A stretch of DNA of 17,077 bases from Lachnospiraceae bacterium (lineage in GTDB: Bacteria > Bacillota_A > Clostridia > Lachnospirales > Lachnospiraceae): NCBI GenBank assembly GCA_017620345.1, contig JAFZQP010000107.1, positions 1 through 17,077 of the forward strand, read 5' to 3'. Shown here piece after piece: positions 14,799-17,077 of the stretch; position 1 is the stretch's first letter, and each line of letters starts with the position of its first letter. The notes beneath the pieces were generated by a model. That model was given only the letters and a program-made list of their open reading frames with translations. It did not search any database and had not been told where the DNA came from. The position numbers and the translations under genes were made by a program.

Positions 14799-16223
14799 AT
14801 GGCATTTGGGGGATTTGGTAAGAAAGACGCGGATTCGACTGACAAACGCATAGCCGAACTAAAAGAGGAACTGGCTCAAAAAGAAAGTGAGCTCAAGCTT
14901 ACAAAAGATCTGCTCGAATCGGTCAACAACAGTACGCATCTTGGGATATGGACTTCATATTACAACGACAGGGGACAAAATGACAGAGTGGTATACTCTG
15001 ATGAATTCCGTCGCATGCTCGGTTATTCGAAGACTGAGCTGCCGGATGATATACAGGCTCTCGGGAAGATAATCCATCCCGATGAATCGAAAGCTGTTTT
15101 TGCTGCTTACGGCGCCGCTGCTGCGGACAAGAGCGGCAGGACAAAGTTTGACATAGATTACAGACTTCTTTGCAAAAACGGTGAATACAGATGGTTTCAT
15201 GCCGCAGGTGAATGCCTCAGGAAGCCTGACGGATCGCCGAAAGTGTTCATCGGAACGTTTACCGACATAGACGAGCAGCGAAGGACTGCGGAGATACTTG
15301 AGGTCAGTCAGAGAAGACAGAGCGCTGTTGAACAGATGATGCTCGAAGGCTCATGGAGTATGGATCTTACAAAATATGCCATCGACGATCCCAGTTCTCC
15401 AATGGTATTTTCAAATCAGTTCAAAAAGATCCTTGGTTATTCCGGATCCCATGATTTTCCCGATGTGATGTCGTCGTGGATCACGAAGATGCACCCCGAT
15501 GATGTGGCTGCCGCATCCGAGGCGATGGGCAGACAGCTTTCTGATCCTTCGGGCAAGACCGTATTCGATATGGAATACCGTATGCTGCATAAGAGTGGAG
15601 AATACAGATGGGTAAGAGCATCCAGTATGGTAGTGTGGTCCAGAGATAAGAGAACACCGCTCATGGCTGCCGGAACGATACTTGACATAACCGACGAGAA
15701 GAAAAATCAGATCGGATTCCAGCAGGAAATGGCACCCAAGATCGAAGCGCTGCGTGATGGTATCAAGAATATCTCAGAGACAGTGCGTCTTGCAACGACT
15801 CAGATGCATGAGGTTTCGAAACAGCAGGATGATATCACGGATTCTGCAACAAAGATCGGTGCCGCAGTAGATGATTCGATGAAGATCATCACCAGTATCA
15901 AGAGTATTGCGGATCAGACCAACCTGCTGTCACTCAATGCTTCTATTGAGGCAGCACGTGCCGGAGAAGCCGGCCGCGGATTTGCTGTTGTTGCTACAGA
16001 GGTACAGGGACTGGCTAATTCGACCAAGGAGACGACAGATGATATCGCCGGTATCCTCGGTGGAATGAACAACGCCATCAAGGAAATGCTTGGCAAGATA
16101 TCACAGATAAGTGAAAACGTCTCTACCGAGAACAAAGAGATGGAAGAGATAGACAAGACTATCGGAGAACTCCACAGCTTTGCCGATGAGATCGGCGTGA
16201 TGGTACAGACTCTGTTCAAATAG
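14799..16223 (+). CDS. Soluble double-PAS methyl-accepting chemotaxis protein
   Basis: This 474-aa protein has no membrane span and no signal peptide, so it should be cytoplasmic. A charged coiled coil (about 10-45) precedes two tandem PAS_3-type domains, at about 46-155 and 170-298. The two are recognisably related: MLGYS/ILGYS, HPDE/HPDD and [16 protein letters not shown] recur in the same order. The C-terminal 170 residues are a short signalling domain with tip [20 protein letters not shown] and [15 protein letters not shown] (about 370-400), which should engage CheA and CheW. There is no HAMP domain. PAS domains may sense redox state, light or small ligands; no heme- or flavin-diagnostic residue is clear to me. 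The ATG has AGGAGGTG at a good spacing. The protein may join chemoreceptor arrays as a soluble sensor of internal energy or redox state. Confidence 0.92.
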   Translation: MAFGGFGKKDADSTDKRIAELKEELAQKESELKLTKDLLESVNNSTHLGIWTSYYNDRGQNDRVVYSDEFRRMLGYSKTELPDDIQALGKIIHPDESKAVFAAYGAAAADKSGRTKFDIDYRLLCKNGEYRWFHAAGECLRKPDGSPKVFIGTFTDIDEQRRTAEILEVSQRRQSAVEQMMLEGSWSMDLTKYAIDDPSSPMVFSNQFKKILGYSGSHDFPDVMSSWITKMHPDDVAAASEAMGRQLSDPSGKTVFDMEYRMLHKSGEYRWVRASSMVVWSRDKRTPLMAAGTILDITDEKKNQIGFQQEMAPKIEALRDGIKNISETVRLATTQMHEVSKQQDDITDSATKIGAAVDDSMKIITSIKSIADQTNLLSLNASIEAARAGEAGRGFAVVATEVQGLANSTKETTDDIAGILGGMNNAIKEMLGKISQISENVSTENKEMEEIDKTIGELHSFADEIGVMVQTLFK

Positions 16224-16225
16224 AG

Positions 16226-16254
16226 TTGACAAAAGGATGGAGTGGAATTAGAAT
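16226..16254 (+). promoter_or_regulatory. Strong promoter of tRNA-Leu
   Basis: A consensus TTGACA (16226-16231) and TAGAAT (16249-16254) are separated by exactly 17 bp. It begins 2 nt after the PAS receptor stop. Predicted initiation is near 16261, about 73 nt before the mature tRNA. Confidence 0.72.
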
Positions 16255-16260
16255 AAGGAC

Positions 16261-16333
16261 GCTCGGTCATTAGGATCCGGCTTCGCCGGAGAGGCCTCGC
16301 GGTACAGACAGGGTCCCTACCCTATCTGTAAAT
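16261..16333 (+). other. Structured 5' leader of the tRNA-Leu transcript
   Basis: Two hairpins can form. One is TCCGGC/GCCGGA with a TTC loop (16276-16290). The other is a 10-bp stem with one mismatch, ACAGACAGGG and CCCTATCTGT, around a 6-nt loop (16304-16329). The second ends 4 nt before the mature tRNA 5' end. The leader is noticeably more GC-rich than the flanking DNA. It may help RNase P processing, act as an attenuator after the preceding gene, or be a small RNA in its own right. Confidence 0.42.
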
Positions 16334-16417
16334 GCAGAAATGGCGGAATTGGCAGACGCGCACGGTTCAGGTCCGTGTGAGGTAAAACTCATGAGGGTTC
16401 AAGTCCCTTTTTCTGCA
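16334..16417 (+). tRNA. tRNA-Leu (anticodon CAG)
   Basis: This is an 84-nt cloverleaf. The acceptor GCAGAAA pairs with TTTCTGC, with discriminator A at 16417. The D loop contains AATTGGCAGA. The anticodon stem CACGG/CCGTG encloses TTCAGGT, giving anticodon CAG. A long class II variable arm (GAG...CTC) and the T arm GAGGG TTCAAGT CCCTT follow. The 3' CCA is not encoded. It should read CUG leucine codons, which are frequent in the neighbouring genes. Confidence 0.95.
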
Positions 16418-16431
16418 TCCATATTTAACGG

Positions 16432-16458
16432 ATAGCATCTGACATTGTCAGATGCTAT
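16432..16458 (+). terminator. Terminator of tRNA-Leu
   Basis: ATAGCATCTGAC and GTCAGATGCTAT form a perfect 12-bp stem with a 3-nt loop, followed by TTTCATT. It begins 14 nt after the tRNA. Confidence 0.8.
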
Positions 16459-16546
16459 TTCATTGCCGGAAAATCCAGTAATTATGCTACTTTGCGTACC
16501 CGCCGGATGGTCAACATTTGTCGTCACGTTTTGTCCGGATTTGTGT

Positions 16547-16594
16547 TGTCCCACCTCCAAAAGTGGGACAAAAAGTGGGACAAGAGGTGGGACA
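16547..16594. repeat. Three 12-nt direct repeats with inverted partner
   Basis: GTGGGACA occurs at 16563, 16575 and 16587, with a 12-bp period. TGTCCCACCTC at 16547-16557 is the perfect inverse of the third unit with its preceding bases, GAGGTGGGACA (16584-16594, 11 bp), and pairs over 8 bp with the first. Alternative hairpins with small or large loops are therefore possible. Confidence 0.7.
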
Positions 16595-16756
16595 GATCAG
16601 GAAGATGTCATTGCACTGTCCGGAATCCTACCGTCACCATTTGTGATGGATTACCGTCAGATCTGATCGGATCGAAATGTCCTGTCAGGTTCGACGGTTT
16701 TTTCGTGCTATTCAGCAGGGGGTGCCAAAGTGTCACATCCTCTTTTACGTTAACCA

Positions 16757-16785
16757 TTGTTTTTGTGATTCCTTCAGAGTATTCT
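16757..16785 (+). promoter_or_regulatory. Possible promoter of the right-edge regulator
   Basis: TTGTTT (16757-16762) and TATTCT (16780-16785) are 17 bp apart. Initiation near 16792 would leave almost no leader ahead of the AAGGAG ribosome site at 16794-16799, so the assignment is tentative. Confidence 0.3.
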
Positions 16786-16808
16786 TGAATGGTAAGGAGC
16801 GACGCGAT

Positions 16809-17077
16809 ATGACCACACGATTTTCAAAGACATTGAAAATGTTGAGGACCGAAAGAGGAATATCACAGATACAGTTGGCGGAACAATTGTTTGTCGATCG
16901 TTCCACCATCAGCCGGTGGGAAAGCGGTAACCGCATTCCGGATAACACGATGATTGCCAGACTTGCAAAAATATTGGATGTAGATATAAATTTGCTCTTG
17001 AACGCTGCAGCAGAGAGTGATGAATCACCAAAGGTTATTCTGGTGGATGATACAAAGATCATCCTCAAAGGAGGTAT
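16809..17077 (+). CDS. XRE-type HTH regulator with apparent receiver domain, truncated by window end
   Basis: An ATG at 16809 with AAGGAG 9 nt upstream opens a frame that is still open at the window end, so at least 89 residues are encoded here. Residues 1-65 are a Cro/C1-type helix-turn-helix: FSKTLKMLRTERGISQIQL, then AEQLFVDRSTISRWESGNRIPD (split between the recognition helix and the following turn), then ARLAKILDVDINLLL. After a short acidic linker the sequence reads PKVILVDDTKIILKGG. This resembles the first strand and acidic cluster (VDD) of a response-regulator receiver domain. The protein is thus probably a DNA-binding response regulator with the HTH at the N terminus, the reverse of the commonest order. 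The rest, including the phosphorylated Asp, lies beyond the window. A cognate kinase may follow. Confidence 0.82.
   Translation, partial: MTTRFSKTLKMLRTERGISQIQLAEQLFVDRSTISRWESGNRIPDNTMIARLAKILDVDINLLLNAAAESDESPKVILVDDTKIILKGG

Larger units (their letters stand above)
16459..16808. other. Repeat-bearing region without a convincing gene
   Basis: About 350 bp lie between the tRNA terminator and the regulator at the right edge. Short open frames exist on the plus strand, but none has both a ribosome site and a natural-looking protein. The region holds three 12-nt tandem units based on GTGGGACA with an inverted partner, two direct copies of TACCGTCA 23 bp apart (16629-16636 and 16652-16659), and a possible small stem TCGAA/TTCGA followed after CGG by six Ts (16672-16703). 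It could be the remnant of an integrated element next to tRNA-Leu, but no integrase was identified. Confidence 0.4.

Noticed and set aside
16547..16594. CRISPR array
   Set aside because: The repeat unit is 8 to 12 nt without unique spacers of normal length, and no cas gene is present.
16445..16788. Two overlapping plus-strand open frames (73 and 98 codons) after tRNA-Leu
   Set aside because: Neither has a ribosome site or recognisable domain; one begins inside the tRNA terminator hairpin. Their repeats derive from the DNA repeats. A degraded gene remains possible.
16745..17068. A 107-codon minus-strand open frame at the right edge
   Set aside because: It is antisense to the HTH-receiver gene, which has a good ribosome site and clear HTH motifs.
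16390..17077. An attachment-site duplication of the tRNA-Leu 3' end
   Set aside because: I looked for a second copy of the T-arm and acceptor sequence to the right and saw none within the window. An element boundary further right cannot be excluded.

Overview
The window looks like chromosomal DNA from a Gram-positive, motile, anaerobic Firmicute, most likely Lachnospiraceae or a close clostridial relative. This rests on strong AGGAGG-type ribosome sites, TTGACA/TATAAT promoters, a DUF975 membrane protein, two chemoreceptors, a clostridial-style lipoprotein amino-acid ABC transporter, and a tRNA gene without encoded CCA. The genus is not resolved.

Layout. Positions 1-1830 are mainly minus strand: a possible 24-aa ORF ending at a hairpin, a 65-aa ORF, and an exported lipoprotein with a phosphatidylserine-decarboxylase fold (484-1830). 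Diverging from it, with a clear promoter, is a DUF975 membrane protein (2056-2733) with a terminator. An isolated minus-strand gene (2877-3086) follows; it encodes a 69-aa peptide with a double-glycine leader and a four-cysteine tail.

Positions 3302-8137 form a compact plus-strand operon: pxpB, pxpC and pxpA (the three-part ATP-dependent 5-oxoprolinase), an NRAMP-related transporter lacking the canonical metal-binding residues, a TauE/SafE-family permease, and a small two-helix membrane protein. The likely logic is uptake of 5-oxoproline or a related compound, hydrolysis to glutamate, and export or exchange of a small anion. Only the hydrolysis step is well supported by the sequence.

A transmembrane dCache chemoreceptor (8210-10282) follows with its own promoter and terminator. 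Next come a sce7726-like PD-(D/E)XK protein, a DegV fatty-acid-binding protein and rlmH. A complete polar amino-acid ABC transporter (binding lipoprotein, permease, ATPase; 12480-14728) comes next, then a soluble double-PAS chemoreceptor (14799-16223).

The right end carries a strong promoter, a structured leader, tRNA-Leu(CAG) and a terminator. After these come about 350 bp without a convincing gene but with short direct and inverted repeats. The window ends inside a regulator that appears to fuse an XRE-type helix-turn-helix to a receiver domain.

Most of the window is ordinary core and accessory metabolism. The best leads for something undescribed are the double-glycine cysteine peptide, the exported decarboxylase-fold lipoprotein, the altered NRAMP transporter tied to 5-oxoprolinase, and the repeat-rich DNA after tRNA-Leu.
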